64,000 nucleotides of DNA from Gemmobacter lanyuensis. Lineage in GTDB: Bacteria; Pseudomonadota; Alphaproteobacteria; Rhodobacterales; Rhodobacteraceae. This document shows positions 26,276 to 35,057 of this stretch, one piece after another. Below the pieces are notes generated by a model that worked only from the letters and a program-made list of their open reading frames with translations, ran no database searches and was not told where the DNA came from. The translations under genes and the position numbers were made by a program. Positions within the stretch are counted from its first letter, which is position 1. Each line of letters begins with the position of its first letter. The stretch lies in NCBI RefSeq assembly GCF_014652355.1, contig NZ_BMYQ01000002.1:338480-402479 (forward strand), in the 5' to 3' direction.

Positions 26276-27108
26276 TGGACCGCCGCCTCACCCCCGCCAA
26301 TGGCCGCGCCGCCCTGCGTCACCTGCACGGCAAGGTCGAGGCCGCAAGCTTCACCGATGGCGAAGCCGCCCGCGTCGCCGTACCGGTGGCCGATCTGCTG
26401 AAAGCCCCCGAAGGCGCCCGCGACCGCCAGCTTCTGTGGGGCGAGGCCGTCACCCTCATCGACCGCCACCAGGGCTGGTGCTTCCTGCAGGCGGCAAAGG
26501 ACGGGTTCTGCGGCTATCTGCGCGCCGATCAGATCGCAGCCCCACGCCCCGCCACCCATTGGGTCGCAACCCCCGGCACCCACTTGCTGACCGGCCCCAA
26601 GGTGCAATGCGCCACCGTCGCACCGCTCTTCATGGGCGCGCAGCTCCAGGTCATCGGCCAGAGCGGCAGCTGGTCGGAAACGCTCGACGGCTTTGTCCCC
26701 TCCAGCCACCTGAAGCCGCTGGGCAGCCACCACAGCGACCCGGCCAGCGTGGCGCAAAGCTTCCTGCACAGCCCCTATCTCTGGGGTGGCAACAGCCGCG
26801 CTGGCATCGATTGCTCCGGCCTTGCCCAGATCGCTTTTGGCGCCTGCGGTTTCCAGATTCCCGGTGACAGCGACCTTCAGGCGGCCTGCGGCAGCGAAAT
26901 CCCCGCCGAAGCCCCGCTCCAGCGCAATGATCTGCTGTTCTGGAAGGGCCATGTCGCCATCGCCCTCTCGGCCGACCGCATGATCCACGCCACCGGCGCC
27001 GCCATGGCGGTGATCGAAGAGGACATCCCCGCCGCCATTGCCCGCATCCTTGCCGCAGGCGATGGACCGGTGACAGCGCGCCGCCGCCTGCCCTTTCATC
27101 TTGGCTGA
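26275..27108 (+). CDS. NlpC/P60 cysteine peptidase with SH3-like N-terminal part
   Basis: The 277-residue protein has an N-terminal SH3-like region (about 30-90, with WGEAVTLIDRHQGWCFLQ and DGFCGYLR), a second similar repeat (about 95-150) and an NlpC/P60 domain (about 158-277). The catalytic Cys180 lies in GIDCSGLAQIAF and His226 in WKGHVAIAL. NlpC/P60 enzymes cut gamma-D-glutamyl-diaminopimelate bonds in murein peptides. No signal peptide is seen, so it is probably cytoplasmic and acts in peptide recycling, which agrees with translational coupling to the aminopeptidase. Confidence 0.9.
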   Translation: MDRRLTPANGRAALRHLHGKVEAASFTDGEAARVAVPVADLLKAPEGARDRQLLWGEAVTLIDRHQGWCFLQAAKDGFCGYLRADQIAAPRPATHWVATPGTHLLTGPKVQCATVAPLFMGAQLQVIGQSGSWSETLDGFVPSSHLKPLGSHHSDPASVAQSFLHSPYLWGGNSRAGIDCSGLAQIAFGACGFQIPGDSDLQAACGSEIPAEAPLQRNDLLFWKGHVAIALSADRMIHATGAAMAVIEEDIPAAIARILAAGDGPVTARRRLPFHLG

Positions 27109-27122
27109 AATATCCCGGGGGT

Positions 27123-27141
27123 CCGGGGGCAGAGCCCCCGG
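27123..27141. terminator. Hairpin between convergent NlpC/P60 and DUF2794 genes
   Basis: CCGGGGGC (27123-27130) pairs with GCCCCCGG (27134-27141) with an AGA loop. There is no T-tract on the plus side. Its location 14 nt past one gene and 16 nt from the other suggests a bidirectional 3' end signal. Confidence 0.5.
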
Positions 27142-27157
27142 CCTGTCCTGACCTGCC

Positions 27158-27502
27158 CTAGTCGATCGGCCGGATCATCTTGCGCTCGAACACGCGCAGC
27201 ACGATGTCAAGCTCATGCCCGCGGCGCAGCACCTGCCCGCCTTCGCCCAGAACCGCATAGATGCCCTGCCGTGCCCTCAGCTTGGGGCGCTTTTCGATGC
27301 GATAGATCGGCACCTCGGCCGTGCGGCGAAAGATCGAGAACACTGCCACATCCTTCATCGCGGCGATCCCGTAATCGCGCCATTCCCCGGCGGCGACCAT
27401 CCGGCCATAAACCGACAGGATCAGCCCCAGTTCCTGCCGCTGGAAACTGACCACCTCATCGGGTGAGGGGAAGGGAATGGGGGTCGGTGGCACGATGGTC
27501 AT
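27158..27502 (-). CDS. DUF2794 family protein
   Basis: A 114-residue soluble protein, with the FQRQELGLILSVYGRMVAAGEWRDY segment and the FRRTAEVPIYRIEKRPKLRARQGIY region I associate with the DUF2794 family, which is widespread in Alphaproteobacteria and has no known function. No catalytic motif stands out. It is a single gene, convergent with the NlpC/P60 gene, and its start lacks a strong ribosome binding site. Confidence 0.85.
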   Translation of the reverse strand: MTIVPPTPIPFPSPDEVVSFQRQELGLILSVYGRMVAAGEWRDYGIAAMKDVAVFSIFRRTAEVPIYRIEKRPKLRARQGIYAVLGEGGQVLRRGHELDIVLRVFERKMIRPID

Positions 27503-27704
27503 AATTCAATGCTGACACCAACCTGCGGCCAAATCAACACCATGCCCGCCACGATGCAGCCGCCCAAAGACCTGCGAAATACCGAATCCGCGGCGCAATT
27601 TTGCCACCTTGCCGCAGCATCCTGAAAAGGTAGCGAGTGACCCCGGCGGTGCGGATCTTTGCCCCCACCCAGCCTGTGCTGCTGGGGCGCTCTGCTCGCC
27701 GGAC

Positions 27705-27728
27705 GGCCCCCGTCGCAAGACGGGGGCC
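27705..27728. terminator. Very stable 10-bp hairpin with GCAA tetraloop downstream of the asparaginase gene
   Basis: GGCCCCCGTC (27705-27714) pairs perfectly with GACGGGGGCC (27719-27728) around a GCAA tetraloop. It lies 17 nt beyond the stop of the leftward asparaginase gene; the T-rich side (TTCTCTTT) is on the plus strand, so it could also stop rightward transcripts. The surrounding 27503-27744 has no convincing gene. Confidence 0.6.
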
Positions 27729-27744
27729 GGTTCTCTTTGCGGCG

Positions 27745-28740
27745 TCACAAAAAGCCGGGTGCCAGTTTCACGATGCCCGTCTCCATCCCGCGCCAGTTGC
27801 GCTGCACTGCATTCAGCCGTTTGCGCGCAGCCGGATGATCCGGGTCCAGTACCCCCAGATGCACCAGCAGCCCGACAATCGCCGCCTCTGACGCGCGGGT
27901 GCTGCCGTCCTCGATCTTCAGCGCGATCCCCAGATCCTGCTCGGGCAGGATGGCGACAAACACGGCCTCCGCCCCGGTCTTGAGCGCGACGCGCCCCTCC
28001 ATCGCCCGCATCAGCTCGGTGCAGGCGCGGCCCTCGCCGGCGACGAAATCTGGGAATTGCGCCATGGCGCGGGTCAGGCGATGCGCCGCCCTTGCCCGCG
28101 CGTCGCCCGTTTCGCGCGCTGCGGCGAACCAGCCCATTGCCCGCGCGAGGCCCGCCACGGTGGTAGCGAAATTCGGGGCAGAACAGCCGTCGATGCCGAA
28201 GCCGGGGCTGGTTTCGCCCGTCACCTCCTCAAAGGCCGCGCGGATGGCCCGCTGCAGCGGGTGATCGGGATCGACATATTCGGGACCGGCCTTGATATGG
28301 CGGCTATAGGTCAGAAAGCCCGCATGTTTGCCCGAACAATTGTTGTGATACTGGCAGGGGCCTTCTTCGGCCCGGATCAGGCGATCCCGTTCGGCGCGGT
28401 CATAGGGTTCATGGCTGCCGCAGCGCAGATCGCTTTCGGCCAACCCCAGGCCCGTCAGCCAGTCGCGCACCGCCCCCACATGCAGCGCCGCGCCCTGATG
28501 GCTGGCGCAAGACAGCGCCAGCTGCGCGGGTGTCAGCCCCACGGCATCGGCCGCCCCGCTTTCCACCAGCGGCAGCGCCTGCAGCATCTTGCAGGACGAC
28601 CGCGGAAAGATCACCCGCCCGGGATCACCCCAGGCGGCCGTGATCTCACCCTGCCCGTTGCAGATCACCGCATGGCCCTGATGCGTGCTTTCCAGCAGCT
28701 CTCCACGCCACAACTCCACCATCGGCACAGCATTTGCCAT
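27745..28740 (-). CDS. Asparaginase (type II-like, AnsA-unrelated thermolabile/rhizobial family)
   Basis: The protein starts at ATG 28740 (MANAVPMVELWRG), the first point where it resembles the family, and has 331 residues; the frame upstream to 28995 overlaps the divergent IalB-like gene region and is discarded. Features include RSSCKMLQALPLVESGAAD, LALSCASHQG, QYHNNCSGKHAGFL and the C-terminal KTGAEAVFVAILPEQDLGIALKIEDGSTRASE, typical of the rhizobial-type asparaginase family, which hydrolyses asparagine to aspartate and ammonia. The paired SCASHQG and NCSGKH motifs carry the catalytic serine/lysine candidates. No signal peptide is seen, so it is cytoplasmic. Confidence 0.88.
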   Translation of the reverse strand: MANAVPMVELWRGELLESTHQGHAVICNGQGEITAAWGDPGRVIFPRSSCKMLQALPLVESGAADAVGLTPAQLALSCASHQGAALHVGAVRDWLTGLGLAESDLRCGSHEPYDRAERDRLIRAEEGPCQYHNNCSGKHAGFLTYSRHIKAGPEYVDPDHPLQRAIRAAFEEVTGETSPGFGIDGCSAPNFATTVAGLARAMGWFAAARETGDARARAAHRLTRAMAQFPDFVAGEGRACTELMRAMEGRVALKTGAEAVFVAILPEQDLGIALKIEDGSTRASEAAIVGLLVHLGVLDPDHPAARKRLNAVQRNWRGMETGIVKLAPGFL

Positions 28741-28909
28741 TCCAGACCCCGTCACAGTTGCGCGATTCTCTGCCCACGTGGCTTTCGCGGCTTGCCATTT
28801 TCCTGATATGCAGGGATATCGGGTTGAATTCCGTCCTGCCACAGAAAAGCCGGGTCCACCGGCGCCGTGCAGGGCAGACAGAGGCATCTTCAGCTGGAGG
28901 CTGACGCAT

Positions 28910-29446
28910 ATGACATCCCTTCTCGCACGCACCCTCGGCGGGGCCGCGCTCGCCCTTGTGGCCGCGACCGGAGCGATGGCGCAGGAATCCACCAATCAGG
29001 TTGCGGTGATGACCGATTGGTCCGTCTTCACCGAACCCAAGGATGGAACCCCCAAGGAATGCTGGGGCGTGTCCAGCCCGAAGCAGACGGTGAACACCAA
29101 GGACGGTCAGCCGGTTTCGGTGCGCCGTGGCGACATCCTGCTGTTCATCACCTTCCGCGCCGGGGCTGGCGGGACGGGTGAGGTCAGCTTCACCGGCGGT
29201 TATCCCTTCGCCAGCGGCTCGACCGTGAACGTCAATGTCGATGGCACCTCGTTCGAGCTGTTCACCGAAGGCGAATTTGCCTGGTCGGGCAGCGCCGAGG
29301 ATGACGCCAAGATCATGGCCGCGCTGAAGAAGGGCTCCACCGCCGTTCTGACTGCCCGTTCGGGCAAGGGCACGCAGACGGCCGACACCTTCTCGCTGCG
29401 GGGCTTCACTGCGGCGATGGAAGACGCGGCCAAGCGCTGCAAGTGA
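28910..29446 (+). CDS. Invasion-associated locus B (IalB) family secreted protein
   Basis: A 178-residue protein with a clear signal peptide (about 1-25, ending in ATGAMAQE) and a mature domain beginning QVAVMTDWSVFTEP. The single Cys of CWGVSSP and the C-terminal Cys of AKRCK could form a disulfide, as in IalB-like proteins. A TGGYPFASGSTVNVNVDG stretch and FELFTEGEFAW are typical. GGAGG precedes the ATG by 8 nt. The role of these periplasmic proteins in free-living Alphaproteobacteria is not established. It ends in a strong bidirectional terminator. Confidence 0.85.
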   Translation: MTSLLARTLGGAALALVAATGAMAQESTNQVAVMTDWSVFTEPKDGTPKECWGVSSPKQTVNTKDGQPVSVRRGDILLFITFRAGAGGTGEVSFTGGYPFASGSTVNVNVDGTSFELFTEGEFAWSGSAEDDAKIMAALKKGSTAVLTARSGKGTQTADTFSLRGFTAAMEDAAKRCK

Positions 29447-29466
29447 CCTGACGGTCCGCATGGATC

Positions 29467-29494
29467 AAAGGCCGCCTTTTCGGGGCGGCCTTTT
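29467..29494. terminator. Bidirectional intrinsic terminator between ialB-like and tonB genes
   Basis: AAAGGCCGCC (29467-29476) and GGCGGCCTTT (29484-29493) make a perfect 10-bp stem with a 7-nt loop. T-runs flank it in both directions, fitting termination of both convergent transcripts. Confidence 0.88.
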
Positions 29495-29502
29495 GCTTTG
29501 GG

Positions 29503-30288
29503 TCAGCCCAGCGTGATGGGCAGGATCAGCGTCGTCCCCTTGCCATCTGGCGGGGCGGCCACCGACCCCCGCGCCTGGGCATGGGCGGCGATTCTGGCAT
29601 CAAGCCCCGCATCGCCGCTGGATTGGCGGACCGAGACTGCCATCATCCGCCCCGCACCATCGATCTGCACCGATAGCACCAGCTTGGCCTTCGCCCCCGC
29701 GCGGGTGCGTTTCACATGGCTGGCCATCTGCCCCTGCACCTTGCGCTTCCATTTCGCCATGGCGCTGGCCTGGGCCGATCCTTGCACCGGGGCCGCCGCC
29801 ACCCTGGCGGCCGGGGCTTCGGCTTTGCGGGTCGGTTTGCGATCCGGCTTCTTTTCGGCCTTCGGTTTCGGGTCCGGCTTTGGTTTGGGCTTGGGCGCGG
29901 GTTCGGGGTCCGGCTTGGGTTTGGGCTTCGGTTCGGACTGGGGCTGGGCGTCCGGTTTCAGGACGGGTTTGACCACAGGCTTGGGTGCGGGTTCAGGATC
30001 TGGCGCGGGGGGCTTTGGCTGAACTTCGGGTTCCGGCTCGGGCGGGACCGGGTCGGGCAGGGGGGCGGGCGGTGGCTCGGCCGCCACCATCTCGACCGGG
30101 GGCAGGGTTGTCAGGTCGATGACGACGACCCGGCTTTCGGCATCCTTCTGCCCGAATTCGGGGTCGAGCCAGAGCGCGAGCGCCGCGCTTGCCGCAGCCA
30201 GCATTGCCACCGTCGCTGCGGCCAGAACCCAGAACAGCGGTTCCAGAGAGCGGCGGCTGCGGCTCAGGTGGTCGGACCAGTCGGTCAT
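29503..30288 (-). CDS. tonB: TonB-family energy transducer
   Basis: The 261-residue protein has one N-terminal transmembrane helix (about 17-40), a periplasmic spacer with dense Pro, Lys, Glu and Asp repeats (about 60-170, units like PKPKPDPEPAPKP) and a C-terminal globular TonB-like domain with the GRMMAVSVRQSSGDAGLDARI segment. TonB carries proton-motive energy from ExbB/ExbD to outer-membrane receptors for iron complexes and vitamins. Its start overlaps the exbD stop by 4 nt and GGAGG precedes it. No TonB-dependent receptor gene is in the window. Confidence 0.9.
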   Translation of the reverse strand: MTDWSDHLSRSRRSLEPLFWVLAAATVAMLAAASAALALWLDPEFGQKDAESRVVVIDLTTLPPVEMVAAEPPPAPLPDPVPPEPEPEVQPKPPAPDPEPAPKPVVKPVLKPDAQPQSEPKPKPKPDPEPAPKPKPKPDPKPKAEKKPDRKPTRKAEAPAARVAAAPVQGSAQASAMAKWKRKVQGQMASHVKRTRAGAKAKLVLSVQIDGAGRMMAVSVRQSSGDAGLDARIAAHAQARGSVAAPPDGKGTTLILPITLG

Positions 30289-30710
30289 GGCGCGGCCTCC
30301 AGCCCGACAAGCGCGACCTGCGTGAACCCTGCATCGCGCATCAGGCCCATGACCTCCATCAGCGCGCCATAGGGCACCGCCGCGTCGGCCCGCAGGAACA
30401 GCCGCGTATCGGGCTTGCCGCCCGTCGCCTGCTGCAGCCGCGCCGCCAGATCGCCCCGCGCCACCGCATCATTCCCGACCGAGAGCGTCAGATCCGGCTG
30501 CAAGGTGACATAGACCGGCGCCTCTGGCCGGTCCGTCGCGGCGCCCCCGGCTTGCGGCAGGTTGACCGGCACATCGACCGTCGACAGCGGCGCGGCCACC
30601 ATGAAGATGATCAGCAGCACCAGCATTACATCGATAAAGGGGGTGACGTTGATCTCATGCGCTTCGGGCAGATCGTCATCTGCGGCCTCGGCGTGCAATC
30701 CTCCGGCCAT
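30285..30710 (-). CDS. exbD: ExbD/TolR family proton-channel subunit
   Basis: A 141-residue protein with one helix near the N-terminus containing EINVTPFIDVMLVLLIIFMV, where the conserved Asp of the transmembrane helix is the proton carrier in ExbD/TolR. The periplasmic remainder has PQAGGAATDRPEAPVYVTL and LRADAAVPYGALMEVMGLMRDAGF, the usual ExbD ending. It lies between exbB (3 nt gap) and tonB (4 nt overlap), so it is the ExbD of a complete TonB system and not TolR. Confidence 0.93.
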   Translation of the reverse strand: MAGGLHAEAADDDLPEAHEINVTPFIDVMLVLLIIFMVAAPLSTVDVPVNLPQAGGAATDRPEAPVYVTLQPDLTLSVGNDAVARGDLAARLQQATGGKPDTRLFLRADAAVPYGALMEVMGLMRDAGFTQVALVGLEAAP

Positions 30711-30713
30711 GGG

Positions 30714-31556
30714 TCACGCCCCCCTGAGCTTGCGAAAGTCGATGTCGCGCGACAAGAGGCGCAGCACCGCGGCCCCGGCATCCTGCAGATGCATCCGGTA
30801 GCCGCCAATGGCGCGCGTGAAATGATTGTAGATCACGACCGCCGGGATCGCCGCGACAAGGCCGATTGCGGTGGCAAACAGCGCCTCGGCAATGCCGGGG
30901 GCGACAACGGCAAGATTTGTGGTCTTGGTTTCGGCAATGCCGATGAAGGCGTTCATGATGCCCCAGACCGTGCCGAACAGACCCACGAACGGCGCCACCG
31001 CCCCCACCGTCGCCAAAATACCCGTGCCGCGGCGCAGCCGGGCCAGCGCCTGCCCCTCGATCCGCGCCACGAGTGAGGCCGCGCGCTCCTTCACCCCTTC
31101 GGCCCCGGCTTGGGGCAGGGCGGCGTCGGACCGGCTGTATTCCTCCAATACCGCGCGGGCCATGAAGGTTGCGGGGTCAGCCCGGCGTGGCAGGCCCTGC
31201 GCGGCGGCGGCCAGCGTTTCGGCCCCGCGCAACGCCCGGCCCGCGCGGCGCACCCGCCATCGCGCCAGCGCAAGTTCGACCGTTTTGAACAGCCAGACCG
31301 TCCAGGTCAGGAAAGAGGCGACGAGCAGCGTGATCATCACCGATTTCACCACCCAATCGGCCTTGCGATACATGCCCAGCGGCGAAAGGTCATGCGCCTC
31401 GGGCAAGGGTGCGGCCTGCACCACCGGGTCCGGGGGGGCAGGAGCCACAGGCGCGGTGATTGCAGGCGTCTGGGCCGGTGCGGGCGGTGCGGGTTGCGCC
31501 AATGCGCTGCCGCAGATCATCACCGCGGCTAGGACGAGGAGGAAGGGGGTCCGCAT
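30714..31556 (-). CDS. exbB: ExbB/TolQ/MotA family proton-channel subunit with long N-terminal leader
   Basis: The 280-residue product has a signal-like N-terminus (about 1-20), a Pro/Ala-rich periplasmic segment up to about residue 55 and three transmembrane helices. [34 protein letters not shown] and the following [35 protein letters not shown] are the family signatures. The cleavable leader with a PAPAPA-type linker is typical of the longer ExbB type. GAGGAT precedes the ATG. It heads the exbB-exbD-tonB operon and shares its upstream region with rlmN. Confidence 0.92.
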   Translation of the reverse strand: MRTPFLLVLAAVMICGSALAQPAPPAPAQTPAITAPVAPAPPDPVVQAAPLPEAHDLSPLGMYRKADWVVKSVMITLLVASFLTWTVWLFKTVELALARWRVRRAGRALRGAETLAAAAQGLPRRADPATFMARAVLEEYSRSDAALPQAGAEGVKERAASLVARIEGQALARLRRGTGILATVGAVAPFVGLFGTVWGIMNAFIGIAETKTTNLAVVAPGIAEALFATAIGLVAAIPAVVIYNHFTRAIGGYRMHLQDAGAAVLRLLSRDIDFRKLRGA

Positions 31557-31568
31557 GGCGATCCTCTA

Positions 31569-31620
31569 TTTCCGACAGTTTTACTTTGATTCACGGGATG
31601 TATACTGAAATTGTCGGAAA
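31569..31620. promoter_or_regulatory. Spaced inverted repeat TTTCCGACA ... TGTCGGAAA upstream of exbB
   Basis: Two perfect 9-nt inverted half-sites (31569-31577 and 31612-31620) flank 34 nt of AT-rich sequence between the divergent exbB and rlmN genes. They could be a pair of operator half-sites around the exbB promoter or a leader hairpin. The half-sites do not match the Fur, Irr or RirA motifs as I know them. Confidence 0.4.
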
Positions 31621-31720
31621 TGCACAGCCCCAAAATCCTTCACGGCGAATTTCCCTTTCCCCCTTTGGCAAATCCCTTGTTTTGCTGTATGGACCCCCTT
31701 CACCCGAAGGAATCCGTGCC

Positions 31721-32902
31721 ATGACCGCCCCCAACGCCCCGATCACCCAGGACGTGCTGACCATTCCGCGCAAGCTGCCGGAAGGCGGCAAGACGAACCT
31801 CGTCGGCCTGACGCGCGACCAGCTGCGCGAGGCGCTGATGGCGGCTGGAACGGCGGAAAAGCAGGCCAAGATGCGGGTGGGGCAGATCTGGCAATGGATC
31901 TACCATTGGGGCGTGCGCGACTTTGCCCAGATGACCAATCTGGCCAAGGATTACCGCGCCCTTCTGGCCGAAAACTTCGTGATCGAAGTGCCTGAAATCG
32001 TGTCGAAACAAGTGTCGATGGATGGCACCCGCAAATATCTGCTGCGCATCGCGGGCGGGCATGAGGTCGAGGCCGTCTATATCCCGGAAGAGACGCGCGG
32101 CACGCTTTGCATCAGCTCGCAGGTGGGCTGCACGCTGACCTGTTCCTTCTGCCATACCGGCACGCAAAAGCTTGTCCGCAACCTCACCGCGGGCGAGATC
32201 GTGGGGCAGGTGATGGTCGCGCGCGACGATCTGGACGAATGGCCGGTGCCGGGCGCCCCCAAGGATGAAACCCGGCTGGTCTCCAACGTCGTGCTGATGG
32301 GCATGGGCGAGCCGCTCTATAACTTCGACAATGTCCGCGACGCCATGAAGGTGGTGATGGACGGCGAAGGCATCAGCCTGTCGCGCCGCCGCATCACCCT
32401 GTCCACCAGCGGCGTGGTCCCTGAAATCGCCCGCTGCGCCGAGGAAATCGGCTGTCTCATGGCGGTGTCGTTCCATGCCACCACCGATGAGGTCCGCGAC
32501 CGTCTGGTGCCGGTGAACAAGAAGTGGAACATCGAAACGCTGCTGAACGCGCTGCGCGAATACCCGCGCCTGTCGAACAGCGAACGCATCACCTTTGAAT
32601 ATGTGATGCTGAAGGATGTGAACGACAGCGATGCCGACGCGCGCCGTCTGGTCAAGCTGATCGCGGGCATCCCGGCCAAAATCAACCTGATCCCCTTCAA
32701 TGAATGGCCCGGTGCGCCTTATGTGCGGTCGGACTGGGAGCGGATCGAGGCCTTTGCCGACATCATCTACAAGGCGGGCTATGCCTCGCCCATCCGCACC
32801 CCGCGCGGCGAGGATATCATGGCTGCCTGCGGTCAGCTGAAATCTGCCACCGAACGTGCCCGCAAGTCGCGCGCCGAGATTGAGGCGGAAGCCGGGCTCT
32901 GA
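31721..32902 (+). CDS. rlmN: Dual-specificity 23S rRNA/tRNA adenine C2-methyltransferase RlmN
   Basis: The 393-residue protein is a radical SAM enzyme with the cluster motif at Cys137, Cys141 and Cys144 in [20 protein letters not shown] shortly before it and AACGQLK near the C-terminus (MAACGQL) hold the conserved cysteine needed for methyl transfer. [28 protein letters not shown] and [12 protein letters not shown] are further RlmN signatures. It methylates A2503 of 23S rRNA and A37 of some tRNAs. The ATG 31721 is chosen as the conserved N-terminus; the frame is open further upstream. Confidence 0.96.
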   Translation: MTAPNAPITQDVLTIPRKLPEGGKTNLVGLTRDQLREALMAAGTAEKQAKMRVGQIWQWIYHWGVRDFAQMTNLAKDYRALLAENFVIEVPEIVSKQVSMDGTRKYLLRIAGGHEVEAVYIPEETRGTLCISSQVGCTLTCSFCHTGTQKLVRNLTAGEIVGQVMVARDDLDEWPVPGAPKDETRLVSNVVLMGMGEPLYNFDNVRDAMKVVMDGEGISLSRRRITLSTSGVVPEIARCAEEIGCLMAVSFHATTDEVRDRLVPVNKKWNIETLLNALREYPRLSNSERITFEYVMLKDVNDSDADARRLVKLIAGIPAKINLIPFNEWPGAPYVRSDWERIEAFADIIYKAGYASPIRTPRGEDIMAACGQLKSATERARKSRAEIEAEAGL

Positions 32903-32942
32903 TCCGCTTTGCACGGGGCGCTGCGGCTGTTACCCAGCGGGG

Positions 32943-34148
32943 ATGACCGCAGTTCCCGTTCTGACCAATGACATCGCCCGGCGGATCTTTCTGGACCGCC
33001 ACGCCCTGGCCGAGCCGCCGACCGGCCCGGCCAAGGGCGCTGATCTGGCCGCGCTGATCGACCGCATCGGCTTTGTCCAGGTGGACAGCATCAACACCGT
33101 CGCGCGGGCGCATCACATGATCCTGTGGTCGCGGCGGCAAAGCTATCAGCCGCAGGATCTGGCCCGGCTGCTGGAACATGACCGCGCCCTGTTCGAACAT
33201 TGGACGCATGATGCCAGCATCCTGCCCGTCGCGCTGTTTCCGTATTGGCAGCATCGCTTCGCGCGGGATCGGGCGCGCTTGGTGCAACGCTGGACGGGCT
33301 GGCAGCGCGCCGGATTCCACGAAAAATTCGATGAGGTTCTGGCCCGCGTCGCCGATCATGGCCCCGTCACCTCGGCCGAGGTGGGCGAGGGCGAGGCGCG
33401 CGGGTCCGGTGGCTGGTGGGATTGGCATCCGTCCAAGGCCGCGCTCGAATACCTTTGGCGGGTGGGCGAGCTGTCCGTTACGCGGCGCGAGGGGTTCCGC
33501 AAGGTCTATGACCTGACCGAACGGGTGATCCCCGCGGCCTGGCGCGGCCCTGCCCCCGATGCGGCCGCGACCCTCGATTGGGCCTGCACTACGGCGCTGG
33601 ACCGGCTGGGCTTTGCCACCACGGGCGAGATTGCTGCCTATTGGAACGCCGTCACCCCCGATGAGGCCCGCGCCTGGGCCGAGGCCGCGCAGGCGCGGGG
33701 CGAGGTTTGCCCGGTGATGGTGGAAAATGCCGATGGCAGCCTGCGCCGCCATCTGGCCCGGCCCGGCCTCTGGGAGAACCCGCCGCCTGAACCCCCGGCG
33801 CGGCTTCGGGTGCTGTCGCCCTTTGACCCGGCGCTGCGCGACCGCAAGCGGGCCGAGCGCCTGTTCGGCTTTCACTACCGGATCGAGGTCTTCGTGCCCG
33901 AACGGCTGCGGACCTATGGCTATTACGTCTTTCCGCTGCTGGAAGGGGCCGCGCTGATCGGGCGGATCGACGCCAAGGCCCATCGGGATCAAAACTGCCT
34001 GCGTGTCCGCGCGCTCTGGCCGGAACGGGGCATCCGCTTTGGCCGCCAGCGTCAGGCGCGGCTCGAGGCGGAACTGGCCCGCCTCGCCCGGTTGGCGGGG
34101 GTGGACCGGGTCGAATTCGCGCCCGACTGGCTGTGCGACCCGGTCTGA
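32943..34148 (+). CDS. YcaQ-like winged-helix DNA glycosylase (crosslink repair family)
   Basis: The 401-residue product matches the HTH_42/YcaQ family: IDRIGFVQVDSINTVARAHHMILWSRR near the N-terminus, the FEHWTHDASILPV segment, a winged-helix middle part and the C-terminal LSPFDPALRDRKRAERLFGFHYRIEVFVP followed by YGYYVFPLLEGAALIGRIDAK. The QVD-type motif in VQVDSIN is characteristic. E. coli YcaQ unhooks interstrand DNA crosslinks; others resist genotoxins such as azinomycin. It is a single gene here, and the PKS/NRPS product is too distant to link it. Confidence 0.88.
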   Translation: MTAVPVLTNDIARRIFLDRHALAEPPTGPAKGADLAALIDRIGFVQVDSINTVARAHHMILWSRRQSYQPQDLARLLEHDRALFEHWTHDASILPVALFPYWQHRFARDRARLVQRWTGWQRAGFHEKFDEVLARVADHGPVTSAEVGEGEARGSGGWWDWHPSKAALEYLWRVGELSVTRREGFRKVYDLTERVIPAAWRGPAPDAAATLDWACTTALDRLGFATTGEIAAYWNAVTPDEARAWAEAAQARGEVCPVMVENADGSLRRHLARPGLWENPPPEPPARLRVLSPFDPALRDRKRAERLFGFHYRIEVFVPERLRTYGYYVFPLLEGAALIGRIDAKAHRDQNCLRVRALWPERGIRFGRQRQARLEAELARLARLAGVDRVEFAPDWLCDPV

Positions 34149-34153
34149 TCCGA

Positions 34154-34975
34154 TCAGCAGGGGGTGACGAAAGCGTCGATCGCGGCCACGGCCTCTTCGG
34201 CGGTTTCGACATATTGGAACAGGTTCAGGTCGTCGGCGCTGATGGTGCCCGCTTCGGCCAGGGCCTGCCAGTTGATGATCCGGTCCCAGAAATCGCGGCC
34301 GAACAGCAGGAACGGCACGCGCTTCATGCGACGGGTCTGGATCAGGGTCAGGCTTTCGAACATCTCATCCAGCGTGCCGAAGCCGCCGGGGAAGATGCAG
34401 ATTGCCTTGGCCCGCATCAGGAAATGCATCTTGCGGATGGCGAAATAGTGGAAGTTGAAGGACAGGTCGGGCGTCACATAGGCGTTGGGCGCCTGTTCAT
34501 GCGGCAGCACGATGTTCAGCCCGATGGACTGGCCGCCCGCCTCATGCGCGCCGAGGTTCCCGGCCTCCATCACGCCGGGGCCGCCGCCCGTCACGATGAC
34601 ATTGTCGCGGCCATAGCTTTCCATGCTGCGCTCGGTCATGATCCGGGCAAAGCGGCGGGCCTCTTCGTAGTATTTCGACAGCTCGGCCAGCATCGGGGTC
34701 TTGGCGGTTTCGGCGCGGTCCGGCGCGGGGATGCGCGCGCCACCAAAGAGCACGATGGTCGAGCGGATGCCGCGTTCATCTAGAATCATCTGCGGCTTGA
34801 GAAGTTCAAGCTGCAGGCGCACCGGGCGCAATTCCTCGCGCATCAGGAAATCGCTGTCGGTGAAGGCCAGCCGATAGGCCGGGGCGCGGGTTTGCGGCGT
34901 ATCGGGGATCCGGTGGGTGGCGGCCACGTCCTGCACACTGTCGCGGAAGGGATGGCTGCGGCTGTCGTCGTTCAT
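34154..34975 (-). CDS. LOG family protein (TIGR00730-type nucleoside 5'-monophosphate phosphoribohydrolase)
   Basis: Starting at ATG 34975, the 273-residue protein has a Rossmann-like LOG domain: [48 protein letters not shown] and the catalytic [15 protein letters not shown] enzymes release free base and ribose 5-phosphate from nucleotides such as cytokinin ribotides or AMP. It carries an N-terminal extension of about 80 residues compared with the classic 190-residue form, as in many alphaproteobacterial members. It converges with the YcaQ-like gene and diverges from dapD. Confidence 0.9.
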   Translation of the reverse strand: MNDDSRSHPFRDSVQDVAATHRIPDTPQTRAPAYRLAFTDSDFLMREELRPVRLQLELLKPQMILDERGIRSTIVLFGGARIPAPDRAETAKTPMLAELSKYYEEARRFARIMTERSMESYGRDNVIVTGGGPGVMEAGNLGAHEAGGQSIGLNIVLPHEQAPNAYVTPDLSFNFHYFAIRKMHFLMRAKAICIFPGGFGTLDEMFESLTLIQTRRMKRVPFLLFGRDFWDRIINWQALAEAGTISADDLNLFQYVETAEEAVAAIDAFVTPC

Positions 34976-35057
34976 CAGGGTATCCTCTGGCGATTGCGCG
35001 GACCGGGTCTCCCGTCTATACCTCCGCGCGATCCGTCGCCACAGGAAAGGACGTGCC

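Noticed and set aside
27637..27891. 84-codon plus-strand frame between DUF2794 and asparaginase genes
   Set aside because: It runs through a stable hairpin and into the antisense of the asparaginase gene, and has no ribosome binding site.
29860..30090. Tandem repeat tract possibly forming a minisatellite or CRISPR-like array
   Set aside because: It is the Pro/Lys-rich spacer of TonB; units are irregular, in frame and without spacers.
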